DNA of 64,000 nt from JAPLUA01 sp964625855. Its GTDB lineage: Bacteria > Verrucomicrobiota > Verrucomicrobiia > Limisphaerales > UBA8199. Below are positions 26,737 to 35,126 of the stretch, piece after piece (within the stretch, counting starts at the first letter, position 1; the number at the start of each line of letters is the position of its first letter). The position numbers were made by a program, and so were the translations under genes. The notes beneath the pieces are model-generated. The model was not told where the DNA came from, did not search any database, and was given only the letters and a program-made list of their open reading frames with translations. Location: positions 100,098 to 164,097 of the forward strand of contig CAZVFC010000017.1 in NCBI GenBank assembly GCA_964625855.1. The letters are read 5' to 3'.

Positions 26737-28250
26737 AGCCTTGGTCATTCCGCTTCAAGATCGCCCTGCTCTCGGCGGTGATTTCCGGCTTAGTGCTGCT
26801 GGGTTTCGGCGCCGGGTCGTGGTACCTGCTTTATCGCCAGAAGCTGGCGTCCATTGATACCGAGCTGCGCGCATTGGGCACTCGCCATCCCGGTTGGCTC
26901 GCCAACCGCGCGAATTTCGACCGGTTCAACACCTCGCTCCAGTTTATCTTCGGGGAAGAACATGCGGGCCAGATCATCCTCCTGGTGAAGGATGCGCAAG
27001 CGCAGACTTTGTATGTTTCGCCCGGGTGGCCCAAGGGTGTCGCCGCTGAAAGCGTTGACTGCTCCCTGGAGGACGATAAGACCGCGAGGGAACAGGCGGC
27101 CACAGGCGCCGAGGCGTCGGATCAGCATGGCCCGCCCTGGCGCGGGATGGGCAAAGGGCGCGGCGGCGGCGGGCGCGGCCCTGGGCCGGGCTCCGGTGGG
27201 GGGCAAGTGGTGTTCAACAAAGTTCCCAGGTTTCTGACTCTGCAAACCTCTGAGGGCACCTGGCGCCTCGGCATCATGGGAAACGATGAGCTCCGTTTGG
27301 TCGTTGGGCTTAATTACGAGACGGTGGCATCGGACCTGAGACGAATGCGCAACATCTTCCTGGTGACGCTGCCTGCGGCGCTGTTGCTGGTCGGCGGAGG
27401 GGGGTGGTGGGTCGCGGGTCGAGCGTTGCGTCCGCTGAAGACCATAGCCCGAACCGCCGAGCGTGTGACCGCCCAGGGCCTGGATCAGCGCATCCCGGTC
27501 TCGGATGAAGACCCGGAGATCAGCCGGCTCATTCAGGTCCTCAACGGCATGATGGACCGCCTCGAAGCCAGCTTCAACCAGGCAACCCGGTTCAGCGCCG
27601 ATGCTTCGCACGAGCTGAAAACCCCGTTGGCGATCATGCAGGGCGAGCTGGAAAACGCGGTGCAGGCAGCGGAGCCCGGCTCGCCGCAGCAACAGGTGTT
27701 CAGCAATCTTCTGGAAGAGACTCAGCGGTTGAAGACCATCACCCGCGGTCTGCTCCTCCTGGCCCAGGCCGATGCCGGCCGACTCAAGCTGGCCCTGGAG
27801 GACGTTGACCTGAGTCTGTTACTGGAAGCGGCGATCGAGGACGCGCGCATCCTCGCTGCCGACACCAGGCTTGACTTTGAGGTGAATATCAAGCCCGGAC
27901 TTTGGGTCAACGCGGACCGCACGCTGCTACAGATGGCGATCCTCAACCTGTTGGGCAATGCGGTCAAATACAACCAACCGGAGGGCGCAGTGGGGGTAAC
28001 GCTGGCCGCGGAAGGCAGCGAGCTATTGCTGACGCTCTGCAACTCCGGCCCCGGCATTCCGCCCGCCGACCAGGCGCGGATCTTCGACCGGTTCTACCGT
28101 GTGAACCAATCGCCGGCGGCAGATGGCCTCGGTTTGGGTCTGAGCCTTGCCCGTGAGATTGCCCACGCCCACCACGGCAAACTCCTGCTGAAGGAGAGCC
28201 GGCCCGATTACACCTGCTTTACGCTCTTCTTGCCGCGGCTAGCGCGGTGA
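26733..28250 (+). CDS. HAMP-containing sensor histidine kinase
   Basis: 505 residues: membrane segment ~9-32, periplasmic sensor ~33-205, second segment ~208-228, HAMP, HisKA with His293 in SADASHELKTPLA, then an HATPase domain with N-box LNLLGNAVKYN, DRFYRVNQSPAADGLGLGLSL. The sensor domain contains an unusual Gly/Arg-rich stretch (about 133-157). Architecture resembles CusS-like heavy-metal sensors; the ligand is unknown. Translationally coupled to the regulator. Confidence 0.92.
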   Translation: MKPWSFRFKIALLSAVISGLVLLGFGAGSWYLLYRQKLASIDTELRALGTRHPGWLANRANFDRFNTSLQFIFGEEHAGQIILLVKDAQAQTLYVSPGWPKGVAAESVDCSLEDDKTAREQAATGAEASDQHGPPWRGMGKGRGGGGRGPGPGSGGGQVVFNKVPRFLTLQTSEGTWRLGIMGNDELRLVVGLNYETVASDLRRMRNIFLVTLPAALLLVGGGGWWVAGRALRPLKTIARTAERVTAQGLDQRIPVSDEDPEISRLIQVLNGMMDRLEASFNQATRFSADASHELKTPLAIMQGELENAVQAAEPGSPQQQVFSNLLEETQRLKTITRGLLLLAQADAGRLKLALEDVDLSLLLEAAIEDARILAADTRLDFEVNIKPGLWVNADRTLLQMAILNLLGNAVKYNQPEGAVGVTLAAEGSELLLTLCNSGPGIPPADQARIFDRFYRVNQSPAADGLGLGLSLAREIAHAHHGKLLLKESRPDYTCFTLFLPRLAR

Positions 28251-28299
28251 GCGGCTGCCCGATGCCCAATGGCGCCAAGACGTGACCCATTCAGCAGCA

Positions 28300-28451
28300 G
28301 GGGAGCGCGCCCGCCCCGGGCGCAGTGGCTGGCGCCCTCGCCAGCCACCTTCGGGAGTGGCCGAGGCGACCCACCATTCAGCAACTGCGCACGCGCCACG
28401 GCCACCCGGCGGGGGCGCCGCGTGACAGCGCCCGGGGCGGGCGCGATCCCC
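28300..28451. repeat. Nested GC-rich palindromic element
   Basis: Outer arms 28306-28323 and 28428-28445 are perfectly complementary over 18 bp (with a further few bp after one mismatch). Inside the left half a 10-bp perfect hairpin occurs (28325-28334 with 28339-28348, CCCT loop). It fills most of the 270-bp gap between the kinase and the next gene. No transposase is present and no target duplication was found. Confidence 0.7.
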
Positions 28452-28520
28452 AGAACTTACTGCATGGATACAGCTAAGACGTAAGACGCTCGATTTCGCT
28501 TCTCGAAGAACGCAGTAGCT

Positions 28521-28991
28521 ATGAGAATGGACGGCAACTTCCTCCACCGCGGCGGCCTTTGGGTGCTCGGGCAGTTGGCGCTCATGTGCGCGGTAGCAGT
28601 GGGCGGCCCGTTGTGGCGGCACCAGTGGCAGAGCCTTGCGCTAACCTTCCTCGGTTGGTTCCTGCTGGCCCTCGCCGCCGGCTGCAGTCTGGCGGGCGCG
28701 GCCAGTCTGGGCCGGAACCTGACGCCGTTCCCTCGGCCATCCACCCGCACCCGCCTGGTGCAATCGGGCATCTATGGCCTCATGCGCCATCCCCTATACA
28801 CGGCGGTGTTCTGCGCCTCCGTCGGCTGGGCGTTGGTCTGGCGAAGCTGGCCCGCACTGCTGGCCGCACTGGCTCTCGCCCCGCTGTTCGATGCTAAAGC
28901 CCGCCGCGAAGAACGTTGGCTCAGGCAGCAGTTCCCGGAATACTCCGGCTATGAACAGCGCGTGCGGCGGTTCGTGCCTTGGCTCTATTAG
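28521..28991 (+). CDS. Isoprenylcysteine carboxyl methyltransferase-like membrane protein
   Basis: 156 residues with four to five hydrophobic segments. LVQSGIYGLMRHPLYTAVF followed by AKARREERWLRQQFPEYSGYEQRVRRFVPWLY is the signature of the ICMT/PEMT-like methyltransferase superfamily (SAM-binding C-terminal tail). The substrate is unknown; bacterial members rarely have a defined one. It stands alone between two repeat-filled gaps. The first ATG (28521) and a second at 28527 are both possible. Confidence 0.8.
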   Translation: MRMDGNFLHRGGLWVLGQLALMCAVAVGGPLWRHQWQSLALTFLGWFLLALAAGCSLAGAASLGRNLTPFPRPSTRTRLVQSGIYGLMRHPLYTAVFCASVGWALVWRSWPALLAALALAPLFDAKARREERWLRQQFPEYSGYEQRVRRFVPWLY

Positions 28992-29255
28992 GCAGGCTGG
29001 CGCAATTCTCCGCCTTGCTCGACAGGTCGTCATTTGTAGCGGCGCGCGGCCGTCCACATTTGGCGACCATCCCGCGAACTGCGTCGCCACCACGGACGCT
29101 CGATCACAAGTGCACAGGGGTCGCTTGTCGGTACGGGTACTGCTTATAAGTTTATGGACAGTCGTGCCTGGAGGCGCCGGGCGCAATAATGCTTGTAGAA
29201 GATAAGAACTGGCCAATCAGGACCTGCAGCTCGATTCTATTGAGAATGCGAGCGT

Positions 29256-29522
29256 CTTGTCGTTGGGCGCTTCTCGTCAGTACCACCGGAGCGCCGACAT
29301 TCCTGTCGGCCCGCTCTCCCCGACAGGGCTGCCTCCAGCCCGGAGCGCGGCTGTCCCCAGCCGCAGCACGTCCGCAAGGGGTCAAGCCTCAGAACCCATT
29401 GGCAGCCTTGCGCGAGCGGTGCTGCTGCGGCTGGGGACAGCCGCGCTCCGCCCCGACGGAGCCGACAGGAATGTCGGCGCTCCGGGTTGGTGGTACTGAC
29501 AAGATGCGCCCCTTGTCGTTGG
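29256..29522. mobile_element. MITE-like inverted-repeat element with 11-bp flanking direct repeat
   Basis: The 11-bp sequence CTTGTCGTTGG occurs perfectly at 29256-29266 and 29512-29522. Between them the ends are inverted: left GTCAGTACCACC and right GGTGGTACTGAC, then GGAGCGCCGACATTCCTGTC against its complement. An inner pair GGAGCGCGGCTGTCCCCAGC (29332) is mirrored at about 29427-29454. No protein is encoded. The flanking duplication is what transposition leaves behind. A diverged copy lies at 45833-46042 and one end at 43668-43693. Confidence 0.75.
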
Positions 29523-29551
29523 CTTTACGACTTCCCCCTTAGCTAATTCTC

Positions 29552-32500
29552 ATGAAATCAACAAGGTGCGGTTTCCTTTCCCTTCTGGCTGGTTGCGCCC
29601 TGGGGCTGCTGAGTTTTCCGTTGACGACGGAAGCGCAGCCTTTGGCAGCGGGTGGGCGTAGGCGCCCAGCGGTTGGGCGCCAGTTCCCAATCGGGACCCT
29701 GAAGCACTTGGAGGAGTTGCCGCCGGGCCATCTACGTTCCCAGCTTACGGCACTGCCGCCAACCGCACAGGAACGCGCACTACAATGGCTGCGGAGCTTC
29801 CATTTCACCGACGCAGACTTGCCGTCGCTTCATGCCGATGCAGCCGGAGGGATCCTTTACGCCTGCAACCTGGCCACTGCCGACACCGCGGTGCAGCCGG
29901 AACCACCCGTAATTGGAGAGGCGGCAGTGCCGGTAAGCCCGTTCCCGGCCAGCCTGGTCTTCCACAGCAGACCTGGCGCGGCCAACGTTCTCTATATCAA
30001 TTTCACGGGGGAAACCGTCTCCAATACGCAGTGGAACCTCGAGATCGCCAGAGCAGTCATTCCAGCCGTGGCCTTTAGCACGGACGCCGACCTGACGACC
30101 TTCAGCGACGCCGAGCAGGTGGCAATCAAGCGCATTTGGCAGCGCATGGCGGAGGACTACGCCCCGTTCAATATTGATGTCACGACCGAGCGGCCCGCAT
30201 TGTTCACCACGCGCACGGCGGTCGCCCTCATCACGCGGACCACGGATGCCAACGGGGAGGCCAATCCCTTCTCGACGGCGGGCGGGGTTGCCTATGTGAA
30301 CGTTTTCGGCACAAGCGTTTACGCCACCTACCGCCCAGCATGGATTTATCACAACAATCTCGCCAATGAGGAATCCTATATTGCCGAGGCGGCTTCGCAC
30401 GAGGTTGGCCATAACATGGGACTGAGCCACGACGGCAAGACCGACGGGACGGAATACTACGGCGGACATGGCAGCGGGGACATTTCCTGGGGGCCGTTGA
30501 TGGGTACGGGTTACAGTCGCAATGTCAGTCAGTGGAGCAAGGGGGAGTATTACCTCGCCAACAACACGCAGGATGACCTGGCCACCATCGCCGGCAAGCT
30601 TGCGTATCGCACCGATGACCACGGCGGCACGCCGGGCACGGCGACCGCGCTCGTGATCGCGGGCGGCACGAACATCGTCTCCACCACGCCCGAGACCGAT
30701 CCCGCCAACACGAATACCTCCAACAAGGGTGTGCTCGAACGTAATACAGACCTGGATGTCTTTTCGTTCGTGACTGGCAGCGGCCTGGTCCGACTGGTGG
30801 TCAATCCTTGGATTATGCCCGCGGGGACGCGTGGCGGGAACGTTGACATTGCGGTCGAACTCTACAACGAGGCGGGCACACTGGTAACTACAAATAATCC
30901 CACTCTTCAAACCATTGCACTGCTTCAGACGAACTTGGTCGAGGGTCGCTATTACCTCTATGTGCGGAACTCGGGCGCGGGTGACCCCTTCAGCTCCACT
31001 CCCACCGGCTACACGGCTTATGGGAGCATTGGCCAGTACTTCATCACTGGCTACCTCACCGAGGCGACGACCTATGTTGTCCCACCGGTGGCTGAATTAG
31101 CGGTCACAGACCTCACGCAGTCCGGTCAAAGCACGAAGCAATTCACGGTGACCTATTCTGACGACGCGGCCGTGGACGTGTCCTCGATTGACTCGAACGA
31201 CATCCTCGTCGCTGGCCCCAACGGCTACAGCCAACTCGCACAGTTTGTCTCGTTGAACACAGCCGGCGATGGCACGCCACGCTCGGCCACCTACTCGGTC
31301 ACGCCACCGGGAGGCAGCGTCTGGCTGCCTGCCGCCAACGGCACTTACACCGTCTGGATGCAGACGAATCAGGTGGCGGACACGCAGGGGGCATTCGTCG
31401 CTGCCGGGCGACTCGGCCAATTTGAGGTCGCCGTGCCGGTGGCCATCTACACGGCGAGCATGGACAACAGCCCCGGCTGGACGCTCGAACCTGAGTGGCA
31501 ATACGGGACCCCGTCCTATGGCAGCGGCGGACCGACCGGCGGCTTCACCGGTACGAAGATCATTGCCTACAATCTGGCGGGCAATTACGCCAACGGCCTC
31601 GAAGCCAAATATGCCACCACGCCCGCAATCAACTGCTCCGGCAGTTCATCGCTTACCTTGCGTTTCCAGCGCTGGCTGCGGACGCGGCCCAACGACCCCG
31701 TCTCCATCCAGGTTTCCACCAACGGCAGCACCTGGCTGAACGTCTGGTCCACTTCAAGTGCCGTCTCCGACACTTCGTGGCAGGGGGTGCAATATACGCT
31801 GCCGGCGGGCGTTGCGGGAAACCCGACCGTCTGGCTGCGTTGGAGCCTGGCTTCCAACAAGGCCCAGAACGAAATCGGCTGGAACATTGACGACGTGGAA
31901 CTGCTGGGCAACGGCACGCTGGACACAACCCCCCCTGCGCCCAGCCTGAGCGTAGCCGACCTGACCCAGGGCGGTTCGCCCAGCCATGCGTGTAGCGTGA
32001 CCTACACGGATGCCACCGCTGTGCGACTGTCGAGCCTGGACTCCGGAGACCTCGTCATTACGGGTCCGAATGGCTACTCCAATTCAGTTGAGTTCGTGGG
32101 CGCTGATTTGCCTGCGGATGGTTCACCGATGACCGCGACCTATTCAATCCTTGCACCCGGCGGCGTTTGGGACGCCGCCGACAACGGCACTTACACCATC
32201 ACGCTGGCAGAGAGCGCGGTGGAAGACACTTTTAACAACGTCACGCCCCAGACAACTCTGGGGAACTTTACCGTCACAATTAGCACCGAAAGCCTGGGCG
32301 TGCTAATGGTCCTGCCCTCGGGTGGCTTGGCTTCTTCCGGGCCGGTGGGTGGGCCGTTCAATCCCTCCTCGATCGTCTATACGCTGACCAACGCCGGCGG
32401 CTCGATGCTAAACTGGACGGCCAGCCAGGTTCAGAACTGGGTGAGCCTCTCGGCCACCGGCGGCAGTCTGGCGGCGGGTGCTTCCACCACCGTTACGGTC

Positions 32501-33169
32501 TCGATCAACACCAATGCGAACAGCCTGGCGGCGGGCAGCTACAGCGATACGGTGGCGTTTGTGAACACGACGACCGGCAGTGGCAATACCGGGCGGGGCG
32601 TGAGTTTGACGGTCCACAGCACTGGTCTGCTGGCGGTATTGCCCGCAGGTGGATTGATTTCCTCGGGCACAGTGGGTGGGCCGTTCAGTCCTTCCTCGAT
32701 TGTCTATGCCCTGACCAACGCGGGCGGCTCGACGTTGGATTGGACGGCCAGCCCGGCGCAGAACTGGGTGAGCCTCTCGGCCACCGGCGGCAGTCTGGCG
32801 GCGGGTGCTTCCACCACCGTTACGGTCTCGATCAACACCAACGCGAACAGCCTGGCGGCGGCCAGTTACAGCAACGCAGTGGCTTTCGCAGACGCGACAA
32901 CGGGCGATACAAGCATATCCAGGAGCATCCAGCTCACGGTTGACTCCCTGCCGGTCGTCCTGGTTGGAAGCTGGTTGGAGGCTGGATATTTTCAGGTCGC
33001 GTTCATTAGCCAGCCACTCCGCACTTACGTGATAGAAGTCTCTACGAATTTCACGGACTGGTCGGACATCGCTACCAACGAGGCAGACGCGGAGGGCACC
33101 TGGCAATACCTGGACACTGCCTCCCCTCCCCCACCCAGTCGCTTCTACAGGGTGCGAACGCTTGAGTGA
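29552..33169 (+). CDS. Secreted reprolysin-like zinc metallopeptidase with BACON-type repeats
   Basis: 1205 residues with a Sec signal (MKSTRCGFLSLLAGCALGLL...). The zinc site HEVGHNMGLSHD starts at His283, with a Met-turn-like LMGTGYSR downstream: a metzincin-type protease domain. Two related ~115-residue Ig-like modules follow (starting VTDLTQSG and VADLTQGG), separated by a jelly-roll/MAM-like segment (TASMDNSPGWTLE... NIDDVELLG). Two BACON-like repeats come next (QNWVSLSATGGSLAAGASTT twice), then a short C-terminal domain. It is likely exported for protein degradation. The repeats are nearly identical at DNA level. Confidence 0.82.
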   Translation: MKSTRCGFLSLLAGCALGLLSFPLTTEAQPLAAGGRRRPAVGRQFPIGTLKHLEELPPGHLRSQLTALPPTAQERALQWLRSFHFTDADLPSLHADAAGGILYACNLATADTAVQPEPPVIGEAAVPVSPFPASLVFHSRPGAANVLYINFTGETVSNTQWNLEIARAVIPAVAFSTDADLTTFSDAEQVAIKRIWQRMAEDYAPFNIDVTTERPALFTTRTAVALITRTTDANGEANPFSTAGGVAYVNVFGTSVYATYRPAWIYHNNLANEESYIAEAASHEVGHNMGLSHDGKTDGTEYYGGHGSGDISWGPLMGTGYSRNVSQWSKGEYYLANNTQDDLATIAGKLAYRTDDHGGTPGTATALVIAGGTNIVSTTPETDPANTNTSNKGVLERNTDLDVFSFVTGSGLVRLVVNPWIMPAGTRGGNVDIAVELYNEAGTLVTTNNPTLQTIALLQTNLVEGRYYLYVRNSGAGDPFSSTPTGYTAYGSIGQYFITGYLTEATTYVVPPVAELAVTDLTQSGQSTKQFTVTYSDDAAVDVSSIDSNDILVAGPNGYSQLAQFVSLNTAGDGTPRSATYSVTPPGGSVWLPAANGTYTVWMQTNQVADTQGAFVAAGRLGQFEVAVPVAIYTASMDNSPGWTLEPEWQYGTPSYGSGGPTGGFTGTKIIAYNLAGNYANGLEAKYATTPAINCSGSSSLTLRFQRWLRTRPNDPVSIQVSTNGSTWLNVWSTSSAVSDTSWQGVQYTLPAGVAGNPTVWLRWSLASNKAQNEIGWNIDDVELLGNGTLDTTPPAPSLSVADLTQGGSPSHACSVTYTDATAVRLSSLDSGDLVITGPNGYSNSVEFVGADLPADGSPMTATYSILAPGGVWDAADNGTYTITLAESAVEDTFNNVTPQTTLGNFTVTISTESLGVLMVLPSGGLASSGPVGGPFNPSSIVYTLTNAGGSMLNWTASQVQNWVSLSATGGSLAAGASTTVTVSINTNANSLAAGSYSDTVAFVNTTTGSGNTGRGVSLTVHSTGLLAVLPAGGLISSGTVGGPFSPSSIVYALTNAGGSTLDWTASPAQNWVSLSATGGSLAAGASTTVTVSINTNANSLAAASYSNAVAFADATTGDTSISRSIQLTVDSLPVVLVGSWLEAGYFQVAFISQPLRTYVIEVSTNFTDWSDIATNEADAEGTWQYLDTASPPPPSRFYRVRTLE
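32434..32532 (+). repeat. Direct repeat in metallopeptidase gene, copy 1
   Basis: Matches 32761-32859 at all but one base over 99 nt (offset 327 bp = 109 codons), while the surrounding parts of the two domain repeats are clearly diverged. This patchy identity points to recent gene conversion or unequal exchange. Confidence 0.85.
32761..32859 (+). repeat. Direct repeat in metallopeptidase gene, copy 2
   Basis: Partner of 32434-32532, in frame, inside the second BACON-like domain. Confidence 0.85.
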
Positions 33170-33514
33170 ATCAAAGCCTGTGCATCTGCCCGCATCATCG
33201 CCCATTTGCGATTAAGTGCCTTGCTATAAAGCGGCTGGAGCGGATGAAAGCAGCGCCAAGACACTTAATTAAAGGAACAGACGTCGGGGTGACCGCGGCC
33301 CGGTGCTGTGTTCATGTATGAGTTGAGTTAGCACGAATCCGGCGTCATTGGCGCCCCGGTCCGGCAGCCGGCTAGGCGCCGGAACCATGCTGCGAAAGAT
33401 GAACGTTCTGTAATCTCGGCCAGAGCCGAATTGTCATGTGCCTGGGGTCTATTGTTTACACAAGGCGTCATCCGTGACGCTGCAACAACAAGACAACAGA
33501 GACAATAGAAACAT
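33170..33514. other. Non-coding gap upstream of EF-hand gene (345 bp)
   Basis: No gene seen. A GGCGCC-rich dyad lies around 33341-33381. No sigma-54 -24/-12 element could be found here, unlike the two promoters further along the cluster. Confidence 0.5.
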
Positions 33515-34054
33515 ATGAAGAAGACAATCACGTTAATGATCGGGCTGGCTCTGGCAGGGTCGGCGTTAACCGTTAGTGCTCAACAAGGCCAAGGCCGCGG
33601 CGCTGGCGCCGGCGGACCCCATCGCTATGGGGCGCAGAATTTCCAGCCCCCCATCGCGGTCGTGCTCGATGCGGACTCGAACGGCGTCCTGTCGGCGGCG
33701 GAGATCGAACAAGCGCCGAGCCAGTTGCTGAAGCTCGACCAGAACGGAGACGGCCAGCTCGGCGCCGAGGAGCTGTGTCCCGGCGGCTTGGGCCGCGGCG
33801 GCCAGGACTGCCCCTGGGGCGGTCAGGGGCGTGGGCGCGGTGCGTGCGCCAACGGCCAGAAATCCGTGCTGCTCGCCATCTTCGACACCGACAAGGACGG
33901 CAGTCTGACCTCCGCTGAAATCAACGGGGCGCCCGCCGCGTTGAAGGCCTTGGACAAGAACAACGACGGCCAGGTCACCGCCGATGAAAGCCGGCCGAGG
34001 CAGGGTCAGGGTCGGGGCCGAGGCTGTCCCTGGACGCAGAATCAAGCCCAGTAA
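33515..34054 (+). CDS. Secreted EF-hand protein
   Basis: 179 residues with a Sec signal peptide (MKKTITLMIGLALAGSALTVSAQQ). Four EF-hand-type calcium loops: DADSNGVLSAAE from residue 52, DQNGDGQLGAEE from 75, DTDKDGSLTSAE from 124, DKNNDGQVTADE from 147. Gly/Gln/Arg-rich linkers surround them. It probably binds calcium in the periplasm or outside. It is the first gene of a plus-strand cluster leading to the DUF4405 protein and the two-component genes. Confidence 0.88.
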   Translation: MKKTITLMIGLALAGSALTVSAQQGQGRGAGAGGPHRYGAQNFQPPIAVVLDADSNGVLSAAEIEQAPSQLLKLDQNGDGQLGAEELCPGGLGRGGQDCPWGGQGRGRGACANGQKSVLLAIFDTDKDGSLTSAEINGAPAALKALDKNNDGQVTADESRPRQGQGRGRGCPWTQNQAQ

Positions 34055-34156
34055 ACCACGCATGATCCCTCTGTGGGCGTCGGGCGGTACACACTGATCC
34101 TGCCCGACTCCCGCAGTCCGGCTCGACTGTCCCACAATCCCCAGTCCAACCAACCT

Positions 34157-35095
34157 ATGAACGACAAGAGACCGCGCTTCATGTGGCGGGCGATGACCTC
34201 CGTGCTCATCGCCGCCTCGTTCTTGCTGCTGCTGGTCAGCGGTGCAGTGCTGTTTGTCTCGCCACCCGGCCGCGTAGCCAACTGGAGCGATTGGCGCATG
34301 ATCGGCCTGACCAAGCATGAATGGAGCAGCGTGCATACCTGGTTTGCCGCTGTCTTCGTCCTCACGGCGGTCTTTCATCTCATCTTCAACATCCGGCCCC
34401 TGCTCAACTACTTCCGCGACCGGCTCACCCGTCGTCCCGGATTGCGCTGGGAATGGGTGGTGGCGCTGGCGCTGTGCGTCGGCGTGTTCGCCGGCACGCA
34501 GACTCGCGTTCCGCCGTTCTCTACCCTGCTGAACTTTGGCGAGCGCGTGAAGCGGAGCTGGGAGGAAGCGCAGGCTGCGGCTCCCATCCCGCATGCGGAA
34601 CTCCTGAGCCTCGAGGAACTCGCCAGTCAGGCCAAGGTACCCTACGAAACCGCTGTCGAGCGCCTGGAAACGCGCGGGTTCAAGGGTATCCGCCCGGAAG
34701 CCATCGTGCAGGATCTGGCCCAGACTAACCAGGTGTCGGCACAGCGCCTGTATGAGATTGTCCAGGGCCAGCGCGGCGGCGGCAGCGGAGCGGGAGGCCA
34801 TGGATTTGGCAAGGCCAGTGAATCCGGAGCGCAGGCTGGAAAGGGCGGAGGCCATGGGCCGGGCGGCGGCCGCGGCGGCTACGGCGGTGGCGGCGGGCCT
34901 GGGGGCGGCGCTGGAAGGCAGACTCTGGCTCAATACTGTGCTTCCAGGGACATTCCCCTCACCAATGCGACGGCGCGGCTCCAGGCAAAGGGCATTAAGT
35001 GCGCCGCCGACCGCACCTTGCGCGAGATTGCCCAGGACAACGGTTACGATCGGCCCTACGAACTCATTGACATTCTGACCGGCGCGAAGCCATAA
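34157..35095 (+). CDS. DUF4405 domain membrane protein with Gly-rich linker
   Basis: 312 residues from the ATG at 34157 (MNDKRPRFMWRAMTSVLIAA); an earlier in-frame ATG exists but gives a non-hydrophobic lead. Membrane segments lie near 12-35, 60-80 and 100-118, with His-bearing helices (HEWSSVHTWFAAVFVLTAVFH) typical of DUF4405, a family related to cytochrome b561-like folds. Two small helical modules (LSLEELASQAKVPYETAVERL and TLAQYCASRDIPLTNATARL) flank a ~60-residue Gly-rich linker. Function unknown; the repeated modules look like peptide- or partner-binding units. Confidence 0.75.
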   Translation: MNDKRPRFMWRAMTSVLIAASFLLLLVSGAVLFVSPPGRVANWSDWRMIGLTKHEWSSVHTWFAAVFVLTAVFHLIFNIRPLLNYFRDRLTRRPGLRWEWVVALALCVGVFAGTQTRVPPFSTLLNFGERVKRSWEEAQAAAPIPHAELLSLEELASQAKVPYETAVERLETRGFKGIRPEAIVQDLAQTNQVSAQRLYEIVQGQRGGGSGAGGHGFGKASESGAQAGKGGGHGPGGGRGGYGGGGGPGGGAGRQTLAQYCASRDIPLTNATARLQAKGIKCAADRTLREIAQDNGYDRPYELIDILTGAKP

Positions 35096-35126
35096 CTGCC
35101 TTTGGTGTGACGATAACCGCCCGAAT

